Shown here: positions 53,152 through 60,667 of the stretch, in pieces
Numbering within the stretch: position 1 is the first letter of the stretch
How the letters are laid out: each line of letters starts with the position of its first letter
NCBI RefSeq assembly: GCF_003955755.1
Contig: NZ_CP034465.1
Coordinates: forward strand, 1,606,001-1,670,000
Length of the DNA: 64,000 nt
From: Jeotgalibaca ciconiae
GTDB taxonomy: Bacteria; Bacillota; Bacilli; Lactobacillales; Aerococcaceae
Direction of reading: 5' to 3'
The notes under the pieces: generated by a model
Told to the model about the DNA's origin: nothing
Databases searched by the model: none
Seen by the model: only the letters and a program-made list of their open reading frames with translations
Position numbers and translations under genes: made by a program

Positions 53152-53859
53152 TTATTCGCTGTAAAGCAATAAATCATCTAAATCCTGAATCTTGATCCTT
53201 TTCCCAGACAGCTGTTGAATCAATCCCTCGTCCTCCAATTCTCCAAATTTGCGACTGATGGTCTCAGGTGTCGTTCCTAAATAGGAAGCAATGTCCTTTT
53301 TTGCCATCGGCAGGGTGATGGTGGGAGAGTTGCCCATTTCAGGTTCCACATTTTCTGCCAAAAACAAAACTAAACGGGTAATGACACTCTCCACGGCTAC
53401 TTGTGCGGTTTGACGTTCGGAGCTTTCTAACCGCTGCGATATCTCTCCTAGCAGCTTTAACGAAATTGCAGGATACTCTTTTAGAAACTCTTGTACATCA
53501 TGTTGTTGAATCATGCAGACAGACGTATCTCGAGTAGCTTCTGCGTATTCCTCGTGCACAGCATCAGGATTGAACAACGTCCATTCTCCCGTAAAGTCAC
53601 CCGGATTCAAAATACGAACTAGTTGCTCTTTGCCAGAATCAGACAAGCGATAGATGCGGACTTTTCCGCGATTCACAATATACAAGGCATCATCTTTTTC
53701 TTGCGAGCGAAACAGAAACTCCCCTTTTTGATAGTGATTCGTGTGAGCTTTTCCAGCGATGCGATCCATCGAGCTTTCCTCCAAATGATTGAATATCGGG
53801 ACTAAGCGGATACAAGCTGAGTGGTTTCCTGCTGCAGGTGGTTGGGTGTATTGAGTCAA
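53152..53859 (-). CDS. flp: Crp/Fnr-family regulator, Flp type
   Basis: A 235-residue regulator: cyclic-nucleotide-like beta barrel (residues 20-130), dimer helix and C-terminal winged helix. The recognition helix TTPETISRKFGELE has the E-x2-S-R set that reads TTGA-N6-TCAA in FNR. Only two cysteines are present, C16 and C115; the four-cysteine iron-sulfur arrangement of E. coli FNR is absent. The pair resembles lactococcal and lactobacilli Flp proteins, where two cysteines form a redox-sensitive disulfide. Start is TTG 53859 after AAGGGGAAG. Its own promoter carries the Flp box, so autoregulation is likely. It should control the dps, HMA and ATPase genes beside it. Confidence 0.9.
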   Translation of the reverse strand: MTQYTQPPAAGNHSACIRLVPIFNHLEESSMDRIAGKAHTNHYQKGEFLFRSQEKDDALYIVNRGKVRIYRLSDSGKEQLVRILNPGDFTGEWTLFNPDAVHEEYAEATRDTSVCMIQQHDVQEFLKEYPAISLKLLGEISQRLESSERQTAQVAVESVITRLVLFLAENVEPEMGNSPTITLPMAKKDIASYLGTTPETISRKFGELEDEGLIQQLSGKRIKIQDLDDLLLYSE

Positions 53860-53912
53860 TTCGTTCTTCCCCTTTATCAGTTTATTGTCCTTTTTTTAAC
53901 TTTCCTATATTT

Positions 53913-53954
53913 AGTATAAAGGCCCCCTACCTCAAAAAAATTGACGCTCATCAA
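53913..53954 (-). promoter_or_regulatory. flp: Flp/FNR-type promoter of the flp gene itself
   Basis: Box TTGACGCTCATCAA at 53941-53954, the same 14 bases as before dps, and -10 TATACT (minus strand, 53913-53918), 32 bases apart. Confidence 0.87.
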
Positions 53955-53975
53955 GAAAAGTCTTTTTAACGGCAA

Positions 53976-54001
53976 AAAAATAGGAGCTGGAAAGAGTCCC
54001 A
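53976..54001 (-). terminator. Likely terminator of dps
   Basis: On the minus strand GGGGTTGGGA and TTCCAGCTCC form a wobble-rich stem with a short loop, followed by TATTTTTTTG. It lies about 43 bases after the dps stop. Confidence 0.65.
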
Positions 54002-54043
54002 ACCCCAAAATCTTTAATTTTTAAATGTATGTTTACGAAAAAC

Positions 54044-54616
54044 CTAATCTTCATCCTCATCAAACGCATCGTCGTCTTCCAATGCCTCTTTGCCAATGAA
54101 CGCTTGCAGCATCCAAATGTTTTTATCTAAGTCATTTTTAAAAGCAATCAGTGTATCTTCTAAAGCATCGTCACCCTCATCTTGTACTAAACGAATAGCA
54201 CGAATCGTTAATTCACGGGTACTTCTGAAATCTTCGATAATATTTTCAACCATGTCTTCTGCTTTAGCGTATTTATTGATGGCATCTTCTGAAAGCATGG
54301 AATATTTTTCAAATTCAGCGGTGGTTGAAGCCGGTTTATGACCGGAAATAATCAAGCGTTCTGCTAGTTTGTCGAACCATTCTTCGTTTTGATTATACAA
54401 TTCTTCAAATTTTTCATGCAGGGTGAAGAAATTAGCGCCATTTACATACCAGTGATATTGGTGCAATTTCACATGTAAAGTATGCATGTTCCCTAAAAGA
54501 TGATCCGAAATGGCCGCTGCATTAATTTTTGTATGATGGACATGTTCCTTGTGTTCTTGTTCTTCTTGAAATCTTTCTTGGGGTGTTCTTTCTTGAGAAG
54601 CTTTATTTTCAGTCAT
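54044..54616 (-). CDS. dps: Dps-family ferritin-like DNA-protection protein
   Basis: A 190-residue Dps protein that stores iron and uses peroxide to oxidise Fe(II) in a dodecamer. The ferroxidase-site pattern is visible: LHVKLHQYHWYVNGANFFTLHEKFEELYNQNEEWFDKLAERL (residues ~48-90, with H, W, D and E at the expected spacing). An N-terminal Glu/His-rich tail of about 30 residues and an acidic C-terminal tail flank the four-helix core. AGGAGG lies 8 bases before the ATG. Promoter with a perfect Flp box. It belongs with the P-type ATPase as an iron/peroxide defence set. Confidence 0.95.
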   Translation of the reverse strand: MTENKASQERTPQERFQEEQEHKEHVHHTKINAAAISDHLLGNMHTLHVKLHQYHWYVNGANFFTLHEKFEELYNQNEEWFDKLAERLIISGHKPASTTAEFEKYSMLSEDAINKYAKAEDMVENIIEDFRSTRELTIRAIRLVQDEGDDALEDTLIAFKNDLDKNIWMLQAFIGKEALEDDDAFDEDED

Positions 54617-54689
54617 GATCTATTCCTCCTATAATTTTGGTTTGTTTAAAATAGCTTCCTTTGATTCCTCCTTTTCCTTTACTGAATTT

Positions 54690-54731
54690 AGTATAGGATA
54701 GATTTCCGTTAAAAAAATTGACGCTCATCAA
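54690..54731 (-). promoter_or_regulatory. dps: Flp/FNR-type promoter of dps
   Basis: Box TTGACGCTCATCAA at 54718-54731 and -10 TATACT (minus strand, 54690-54695). The 32-base centre distance matches the other three promoters exactly. Confidence 0.87.
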
Positions 54732-54846
54732 GAAAAGTATTTCTTAATAGACGCCAGGCTTCTCTATTAAATTCAACTGAAATAATCAAAGGAATGAAGT
54801 CGTTCCCTCCAAACAAAAATTTCATTAAAGTAGGGCCTAAAAAAAG

Positions 54847-54892
54847 AATAGCAACTATACTTTGTCAAGAGACCTGACTGCTATTTTTTTGC
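54847..54892 (+). terminator. Orphan plus-strand terminator
   Basis: AATAGCA (54847-54853) and TGCTATT (54879-54885) with an inner GTCA/TGAC pair, followed by a T run. No intact gene precedes it on this strand, so it probably belonged to a lost gene. Confidence 0.6.
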
Positions 54893-54934
54893 TTGTTATT
54901 CTTCAATTACCAAATGTCTTGCCTTGCAGTATAT

Positions 54935-54988
54935 TTAATACTCTTTCTCACTAGTGTTGCATGCAACACTAGTGAGAAAGAGTATTAA
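54935..54988. repeat. Perfect 54-bp palindrome
   Basis: TTAATACTCTTTCTCACTAG... (54935-54961) is followed immediately by its exact reverse complement (54962-54988), with GCATGC at the centre and no spacer. As RNA it would be a 26-bp hairpin; as DNA a cruciform. It sits in the gene-poor region between dps and the MATE gene. Joined inverted IS ends or an operator are possible explanations. Confidence 0.9.
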
Positions 54989-55070
54989 TAAGATTAACCT
55001 AGACGAATAACTTTACTTTATTTATGTCATACCATAAATAAAAATTGAAAAGAATTTTTTTATTTATTTT

Positions 55071-55164
55071 TAGTAGATCGATTAATAGGAGTTTTAGCTT
55101 ATGGAATACCTATATTATTATTAGTTTTGACTGGTTTTTATTTTTATGACGGTTTGTCAAATTA
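55071..55164 (+). pseudogene. C-terminal membrane-protein fragment
   Basis: A frame on the plus strand reads LVDRLIGVLAYGIPILLLVLTGFYFYDGLSN and stops at TAA around 55162. It looks like the last transmembrane helix of a lost protein. It has no start codon with a ribosome site. The remainder of 54617-55216 holds the dps promoter, the orphan terminator and the palindrome. Confidence 0.35.
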
Positions 55165-55216
55165 ATCTCTTATTTTGCAATACATGATTCTATTCAATTT
55201 CATGTATTAATTTGGT

Positions 55217-56548
55217 TTATAAATTTTGATATTTATTATCTAAGGTCTTAATATTATTTTTGAATCTATAGACTAAAAATAGAGAACGTAAAGATAAGTC
55301 TATAGCGATTGACAACCACACACCGGCTATACCTAGATTAAATATTTTTGATAATACAATGACTCCAACCACTCGAATAACCCACATGCCAAATGCCGTG
55401 CTGTACAAAGGTGATTTGGTATCCCCCATACCTTGCAATGAACCAGTGGTAATCAAACTGATAGCTAAAACAGGCTGTGCGAATGAATCGATTCTAAGAG
55501 CTGTTACTATCTGATTAATTGCTTCTGTATCATCGGTAAATAGTGTGGCGAATAATGGTGAACCGAAAAATAAAATGACGCCTAAAAAGGACATAAATAT
55601 CACTCCGTATTTAGCAGATGAATAAGCGTAATGGTTAGCTTTCGGTAAGTCCTTTGCCCCAATGCTATTTCCAACCAAAGTAGCTGCTGCTGTAGCTAAC
55701 CCATATGCAGGCATATAAGTGAAGCTCTCAATATTTCCAGCTATCGAATGAGCAGCAAAAGTTTTTGCGCCAATACTTATAATTAAACCAAAATAAAGAA
55801 CTTGACCTAAGCGCATAACTAGGCGTTCTAGAGTAGCTGGAATAGTAAGGTTAATTAATGACTGATAATTCGATTTTTTAAATATAGTTAAGAAATCTAT
55901 AGGACTGCTAGATTTTTGAACCCTATTTAACAACAAAATTGTACCCATTAATCGTGAAATCGCAGTACCAATTGCTGTTCCAACCACACCTAATGCTGGA
56001 ATAGGACCTAAACCGAAAATGAGAATATAGTCTAATATTATATTTCCTATATTTACGACAGCTGTTACCTTCATGGGTGTTTTTGTATCTCCAGTTGCTC
56101 TCAAGATGCTACCTAATACAGTCATGAGGGAGATAAAGACTGAACTTCCGCCGACAATATAAAAGAATTGTTTTGAATACGTTAAAACTTCAGCTGAAGC
56201 ACCCATAGTCGCTAACAAAGGTTCTCCAAGAAAAAGAGAGCCAAGAGAGAAAACAAGGCCTACACCAGTCGCTAAAACAACCGATTGGTTGGTGACTTTT
56301 TGGGATTCTTTTTCTTTATTTGCTCCTAGATATTGAGCAATTAAAGCAGATGAACCCACCCCTAAGGCAATAAAAACAGCTAAATAGACATTTAGTATAG
56401 TGTTGGCAACTCCAACAGCGGTTACGGCCAGTAATCCAATTCTAGAAATCATCAGAGTGTCGATAAAACCAACGAGTGTCTGTAAAATGTTTTCAATCGT
56501 GGCTGGAATTGCTAAAGAAAGGACTTTATTTTCTTTTAATTTTTTCAT
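55217..56548 (-). CDS. MATE-family efflux transporter
   Basis: A 443-residue, 12-helix membrane pump of the MATE (NorM/DinF) family, which exports cationic drugs or metabolites by sodium or proton exchange. The N-terminal LSLAIPATIENILQTLVGFIDTLMIS is the MATE start and the second-half repeat starts near LINLTIPATLERLVMRLGQVLYF. AGGAAGG precedes the ATG and overlaps the end of the CsoR-family gene, 15 bases upstream, so the two form an operon. Regulation by the CsoR-like protein is very likely. The substrate is unknown. Confidence 0.92.
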   Translation of the reverse strand: MKKLKENKVLSLAIPATIENILQTLVGFIDTLMISRIGLLAVTAVGVANTILNVYLAVFIALGVGSSALIAQYLGANKEKESQKVTNQSVVLATGVGLVFSLGSLFLGEPLLATMGASAEVLTYSKQFFYIVGGSSVFISLMTVLGSILRATGDTKTPMKVTAVVNIGNIILDYILIFGLGPIPALGVVGTAIGTAISRLMGTILLLNRVQKSSSPIDFLTIFKKSNYQSLINLTIPATLERLVMRLGQVLYFGLIISIGAKTFAAHSIAGNIESFTYMPAYGLATAAATLVGNSIGAKDLPKANHYAYSSAKYGVIFMSFLGVILFFGSPLFATLFTDDTEAINQIVTALRIDSFAQPVLAISLITTGSLQGMGDTKSPLYSTAFGMWVIRVVGVIVLSKIFNLGIAGVWLSIAIDLSLRSLFLVYRFKNNIKTLDNKYQNL

Positions 56549-56563
56549 GAATGATTAACCTTC

Positions 56564-56845
56564 CTAAATCATCTTACTGTATTGTTTAATAGCACGACGT
56601 AAACTCTCTAGTTCTTTTTCAGTTTGACCGCTCGCAATAGCGTCCCTAAAGGTATGGTCGGCATGAGCTTCCAATAAAATCTGACTAATCTTTTGTAATG
56701 CAGATCGTGAAGAGTTCAACTGAACAATCACCTCGTCATAAGGCCGCTCGTCAATAATCATGTTTTTTATCCCGCCAATTTGACCTTCAATACGATTCAG
56801 GCGTTTAATTATACTCACTTTGCTGTGATCTGGATGATGTGTCAT
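56564..56845 (-). CDS. CsoR/RcnR-family repressor lacking cysteine ligands
   Basis: A 93-residue all-helical repressor of the DUF156 (CsoR/FrmR/RcnR) family. IIKRLNRIEGQIGGIKNMI is the first helix and VQLNSSRSALQKISQILLEAHADH the second. The metal ligands of CsoR (Cys36, His61, Cys65) read Tyr, His and Thr by alignment by eye, and the protein contains no cysteine at all. It therefore should not sense copper(I) or formaldehyde like its relatives. The operator 56862-56895 lies directly upstream, and the MATE gene follows, so it probably derepresses the pump in response to another ligand. Confidence 0.88.
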   Translation of the reverse strand: MTHHPDHSKVSIIKRLNRIEGQIGGIKNMIIDERPYDEVIVQLNSSRSALQKISQILLEAHADHTFRDAIASGQTEKELESLRRAIKQYSKMI

Positions 56846-56861
56846 AAAATGCCTCCTATAG

Positions 56862-56895
56862 TTCTAATAGGGTATGCCCCTATACCCTATTAGAA
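56862..56895. promoter_or_regulatory. Operator palindrome of the csoR-like/MATE operon
   Basis: TTCTAATAGGGTAT (56862-56875) and ATACCCTATTAGAA (56882-56895) are perfect 14-bp arms around GCCCCT. The GGGTAT/ATACCC and central C-tract fit the G/C-tract operators bound by CsoR-family proteins. It lies 17 bases before the start codon and would overlap the promoter. Confidence 0.8.
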
Positions 56896-57143
56896 TTATA
56901 GGATTGGGTAATAAAAAAGTCAACCGTTAGTCAGTAATGTCATTGATTAGTCAAATAAATCTATTGCAGTATTAAACCCTGCTTTCTATCGGGTTACACT
57001 TTTCATATAAATGGCGATTATTGCGAAATTATGCTCATCAGACATAGCCAAAGACATAATCGCTCAACGTTGTATTTTTCTTCTCCTTTTTATCATAAAC
57101 GGTGGGTAAAGATACATAGATAATGAGATATCCTTTAAAACTA

Positions 57144-57180
57144 AAAAGAGACACTTTTCTTTTGAAAAAGTGCCTCTTTT
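57144..57180. terminator. Orphan terminator-like hairpin
   Basis: AAAAGAG-CACTTTTC pairs with GAAAAAGTG-CTCTTTT, with one mismatch. No intact gene in 56896-57248 uses it, and I see nothing else there apart from a CGATTAT/ATAATCG inverted repeat. Confidence 0.55.
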
Positions 57181-57248
57181 AATCTGTGTCTTAAACGATT
57201 GTTTTTAATACATATATCATAGAAGAATTTTACCAAGTATTACTAGGG

Positions 57249-58580
57249 GAGCGTCAATAATTTTGTGTAAATGGTTCTTCCCTACTGTAGATTGTTTCTA
57301 ATTCTCCATCGGTTGACTCAGCATTTGTTCGAGCTCGCCTTCGGCCTGTTGGAAACCTTTATGACTGCGACCTAGGAATTTTTGGTTGTAAGTATCAAAA
57401 GACGAGACTAAGAAACGTTCCATCGACTCTTCATTTTGGAACTGTTCCTTGCGGTGGCTGTATTTCTTGATTTGCTTATTAAAGGATTCAATCAAGTTCG
57501 TAGAGTAAATAGTCTTGCGTATGGCTAATGGGAAATCATAGAAAGTGAGCAGGTAATCGTTCGAAAGGATCGATTCCACCATTTTTGGATAGCTGGTTTT
57601 CCATTTTTCCGCAAAAGCACCACGTGCTTCCAATGCCGCCTTTTTAGATGACGCTTGATACACCATTTTAAAATCATCACAGACTTCCTTACGATCATCG
57701 ACACGCACTTTGTGACTGATATTACGGGAAACGTGCACACAGCAATGTTGAAAACGGGCTTTGGGGTAGAACCGCTGCACGGCCCCTGCCATCCCCTTTA
57801 AGCCATCCGTGATGAAAAGGAGGACGTTTTTCACGCCACGTTCCTGGAGGTCTATTAAAATCTCTTCCCAAATCGTGATAGATTCAGTTGGTGCAATCGC
57901 ATAGCTCAACACTTCCTTTGAACCGTCCGGGCGAATGCCTACTGCGATATGAATGGCTTCCTTGGCAACGGTTTTCCGCTTTAAAGGGATATAGGTTGCG
58001 TCCATATAAATAGCGGAATAACGGTCATGAAGCTCACGTTCCTTAAATGAAGTGACTTCTTCCGTAAATGATTTAGTCATATTGGACATGGTTTGGGGCG
58101 TGTAGTGATGCCCATACATTTTCTCAATCAAGTCTGCGATTTCCGACATGGTAATACCTTTTCGGAAGAGGTGAATGACGGTCTCCTCTAAGGTATCATT
58201 CGTCCGTCTATAAGCAGGAACAGTCTGTTGCTTGAACTCGCCGTTGCGGTCGCGCGGAATCTGGAGATGAAGTTCCCCGTACTCGGTCTTGACCGTACGG
58301 TCATAGGAGCCGTTACGAGAATTCCTCGTGTTAAAACCAATGCGATCATACTTTTCGTAATCGAGGAAAGCTGTTAACTCCGTTTTGAGAAGCGTATTGA
58401 CTGCTTTCTCCAAATGGACACGGAATAATTCATTCAAATCGCCTTTGTTTGCTAGAGTCTTTAGAATTTCTGTAGTAAAATCGTTCATAGGGAAGTCCTC
58501 TCTTCTGTGAATGTGTTGTGGTAACTCTATTCTACAGAAGGGACTTCCTTTTTTCTATTTACACAAAATATTTTACACTC
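57249..58580 (-). mobile_element. IS256-family insertion sequence
   Basis: A complete element of about 1.33 kb. The ends at 57249-57274 and 58555-58580 are imperfect inverted repeats, 21 of 26 positions matching, both with TTTTGTGTAAAT. The single transposase gene fills the inside. The 8 bases outside each end (TACTAGGG and TCACGTTA) do not match, so no target duplication remains. That suggests an old insertion or a recombination after insertion. Confidence 0.88.
57298..58488 (-). CDS. IS256-family transposase (Mutator-like)
   Basis: A 396-residue DDE transposase. Catalytic residues are recognisable: first aspartate in AIYMDATYI near residue 166, second in FITDGLKGM near residue 228 and the glutamate in STNLIESFNKQIKKYS near residue 333. 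CCVHVSRNI marks the C/D(2)H region. The frame is intact and the length normal, so it could be active. It has its own start after AGAGGAC on the minus strand, inside the left part of the element. Confidence 0.95.
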   Translation of the reverse strand: MNDFTTEILKTLANKGDLNELFRVHLEKAVNTLLKTELTAFLDYEKYDRIGFNTRNSRNGSYDRTVKTEYGELHLQIPRDRNGEFKQQTVPAYRRTNDTLEETVIHLFRKGITMSEIADLIEKMYGHHYTPQTMSNMTKSFTEEVTSFKERELHDRYSAIYMDATYIPLKRKTVAKEAIHIAVGIRPDGSKEVLSYAIAPTESITIWEEILIDLQERGVKNVLLFITDGLKGMAGAVQRFYPKARFQHCCVHVSRNISHKVRVDDRKEVCDDFKMVYQASSKKAALEARGAFAEKWKTSYPKMVESILSNDYLLTFYDFPLAIRKTIYSTNLIESFNKQIKKYSHRKEQFQNEESMERFLVSSFDTYNQKFLGRSHKGFQQAEGELEQMLSQPMEN

Positions 58581-58587
58581 TCACGTT

Positions 58588-58725
58588 ATGATTGAGAATA
58601 ATTATATTAATGTAGATGTTTTAAACATTTATAAGCGAATTGAAAGCAATGAATATGATAGAGCCTTTATTAAAAAAAATTTAAGAAACTTTATGCTTCT
58701 AAACCCTTATTCAACAAAACCATGA
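58588..58725 (+). pseudogene. 45-codon gene remnant beside the IS
   Basis: MIENNYINVDVLNIYKRIESNEYDRAFIKKNLRNFMLLNPYSTKP, stop at 58723. It begins 7 bases after the IS end, has no ribosome site and matches nothing I know. It may be the 3' end of a gene cut by the IS. The remaining bases up to 58849 contain a short GC hairpin before tsaB. Confidence 0.3.
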
Positions 58726-58789
58726 AATCAATTCGATAAGAAGATTTTTATAATTAATTACGTTATAATAATGAGTAAGAAAATGTGTG

Positions 58790-58836
58790 AAGCCGTACAA
58801 AACTACTTGTTTGAAAGGTGGTACAAGCGGCTTGGA
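58790..58836 (+). promoter_or_regulatory. Leader hairpin directly before the tsaB ribosome site
   Basis: AAGCCGTAC pairs with GTAC...CGGCTT, closing a 30-nt region that contains ACTTGT/ACAAG. It ends at the GGAAGGAAGAG ribosome site and could affect tsaB translation. Confidence 0.4.
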
Positions 58837-58849
58837 AGGAAGAGTTTTT

Positions 58850-59575
58850 TTGAAAATACTAGCTATTGAATCATCAAATCAAACAATGAGCGTTGCAACT
58901 ATGGAAGATGGATTAGTTGTAGCTGAATATACTAGAAACGGTAATCTTCAACATAGTACCCAATTAATGCCTGCTATTGAGTATGTTTTAAAAAGCTCTG
59001 ATTGGGAACCAAAAGATTTAGACAAAGTAGCAGTCTCAAAAGGACCAGGTTCTTACACAGGAGTTCGGATTGGTGCAACAATTGCGAAAACGTTAGCGTG
59101 GACTCTCAATAAACCACTCGTAGCTGTTTCGAGTCTGAAAGTTCTCGCAGCAAATAGCATGTTTTTTGAGGGATTGATTATCCCCTTAATGGATGCACGA
59201 CGAGGTAATCTATATACAGCAGGTTACAAAGTAATAAATGGCATACTGGAAGAAGTGTTAGCAGAAACACATGTAGCAAGTACAGAATGGTTTGACCGGA
59301 TTGATCAAGAAACACATTCAATTTTATTTATTGGTCAGGACATCCCAAAATACGAAGAACAAATAAGGGAACGTTTTGGTAATCGAGCACGGTTTGCTCA
59401 TAAGAACGAATGGTTACCAAGAGCAGGAATATTAGCCAGTTTAGCAAAAGATGAGCTGGAAGAAGACGTTCATACTTTTATCCCAGAATATTTAAAGAAA
59501 CCAGAAGCTGAAGAAAACTGGCAAAAAACTCATCAAGAACCACGAAAGGGTGAGTACGTTGAAAGAATTGATTAA
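58850..59575 (+). CDS. tsaB: tRNA threonylcarbamoyladenosine biosynthesis protein TsaB
   Basis: A 241-residue ASKHA-fold protein that forms a complex with TsaD and TsaE to make t6A in tRNAs. ILAIESSNQTMSVA at the N terminus, SKGPGSYTGVRIGATIAKTLA near residue 67 and PLMDARRGNLYTAGY near residue 108 are family blocks. I start at TTG 58850, 6 bases after GGAAGGAAGAG, where homologues begin (KILAIES); an ATG at 58787 would add 21 unrelated residues. It overlaps the next gene by 17 bases and opens the tsaB-acetyltransferase-rimI-tsaD operon. Confidence 0.92.
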   Translation: MKILAIESSNQTMSVATMEDGLVVAEYTRNGNLQHSTQLMPAIEYVLKSSDWEPKDLDKVAVSKGPGSYTGVRIGATIAKTLAWTLNKPLVAVSSLKVLAANSMFFEGLIIPLMDARRGNLYTAGYKVINGILEEVLAETHVASTEWFDRIDQETHSILFIGQDIPKYEEQIRERFGNRARFAHKNEWLPRAGILASLAKDELEEDVHTFIPEYLKKPEAEENWQKTHQEPRKGEYVERID

Positions 59576-60170
59576 TCAATTCCAAAGTTTCGTTGAAACC
59601 ATTCAAAATGAAATCGTACATCCACAAAAAAGCCTATATCTTTCTAGCCGGGTTGATTATCTGCCAGAGACGTTTATAGTAAATGATGGTACAAAAGTAC
59701 ATCTAGAAATTGGCGAGAGGCGTCATATTGCAGATGTTTTGTATATTGAAAAGCTTGGCTATAATGGTCAAACGCCTTGGGGATATACGGCATTGGAAAG
59801 TGATATTGTTCGAAATACAAAGTCACTCTATTTAGTTGTCTACCACAATTTAGAACCAATTGCTTTTATAGGCGTTCGTTTGGAAAATTCCGATATTCAT
59901 GTGACAAATATTGCAGTTGTTCCTGAATGGCAACAACAAGGAATTGGACAGAAATTATTTGATTTATTAAGCGAAGTTGCAAAAGAGGAACAAGTATCCA
60001 CATTGAGTTTAGAAGTTCGTATTTCAAATAAAAAAGCCCAGAATCTCTATAAAAAGCTTGGTTTTGTTGCTTTACGTATAAAAAAGAATTATTATCACGG
60101 AGATGGAGAAGATGCAGTTGATATGTCTTTGACTCTGGAAAAAAGTGACGAGAAGCATTTGGGGAAATAA
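59559..60170 (+). CDS. GNAT acetyltransferase between tsaB and rimI
   Basis: A 203-residue protein. An N-terminal ~90-residue region of unknown fold precedes a GNAT domain with IHVTNIAVVPEWQQQGIGQKLFDLLSEVA (acetyl-CoA binding) and SLEVRISNKKAQNLYKKLGFVALRIKKNYY, which resembles RimI. The start is TTG 59559, 8 bases after AAAGGG; a GTG at 59550 touches that site. It overlaps tsaB and is followed by another RimI-like gene, so the operon carries two related acetyltransferases, perhaps after a duplication. Confidence 0.88.
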   Translation: MKELINQFQSFVETIQNEIVHPQKSLYLSSRVDYLPETFIVNDGTKVHLEIGERRHIADVLYIEKLGYNGQTPWGYTALESDIVRNTKSLYLVVYHNLEPIAFIGVRLENSDIHVTNIAVVPEWQQQGIGQKLFDLLSEVAKEEQVSTLSLEVRISNKKAQNLYKKLGFVALRIKKNYYHGDGEDAVDMSLTLEKSDEKHLGK

Positions 60171-60183
60171 GGATGGTATCAAA

Positions 60184-60651
60184 ATGAACGATGGGGAAAA
60201 GATAGTCCTTTTGGATGGAAAAGATCCCAGAACAGCGGAAGTCTTATATAGAATAACCTTTGAAGCAAATCAAGGACAGACAACTTGGAAAGTATCCTCC
60301 TTTCAAATGGAACTTTCTGAGAAAAACAATTTATATTTGGGATATCAAATTGACGAACAGTTAGTAGGCTATATAGGCTGCCAAATCGTTCTAGACGAGA
60401 TGTCGATTAACAATTTTGCTGTATTGCCGAATTATAAAAAAAGAGGAATCGGTACAGCTTTGTTAGAACAGCTCGTAGCGATTTGTGAACAAAAAAGTGT
60501 GTGTAACTTTTATCTGGAAGTGCGCGTTTCAAACCTTGCAGCTATTTCATTATATAAAAGAGCAGGTTTTAAACAAATTGCGCTTCGGAAAGATTACTAT
60601 CAAAAACCAAAAGAGGATGCCTATATTCTTCAATTAGAAAAAAGTCAGTAG
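60184..60651 (+). CDS. rimI: Ribosomal-protein-alanine N-acetyltransferase
   Basis: A 155-residue GNAT enzyme. [25 protein letters not shown] is the acetyl-CoA motif and [31 protein letters not shown] the RimI-type C-terminal half, with the conserved tyrosine. In the characterised family it acetylates the N-terminal alanine of ribosomal protein S18. I start at ATG 60184 after AAGGATGG; an upstream in-frame GTG lies within the previous gene. Its position before tsaD is the standard tsaB-rimI-tsaD order. Confidence 0.9.
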   Translation: MNDGEKIVLLDGKDPRTAEVLYRITFEANQGQTTWKVSSFQMELSEKNNLYLGYQIDEQLVGYIGCQIVLDEMSINNFAVLPNYKKRGIGTALLEQLVAICEQKSVCNFYLEVRVSNLAAISLYKRAGFKQIALRKDYYQKPKEDAYILQLEKSQ

Positions 60652-60667
60652 AGGTGAAGACCAAAAA

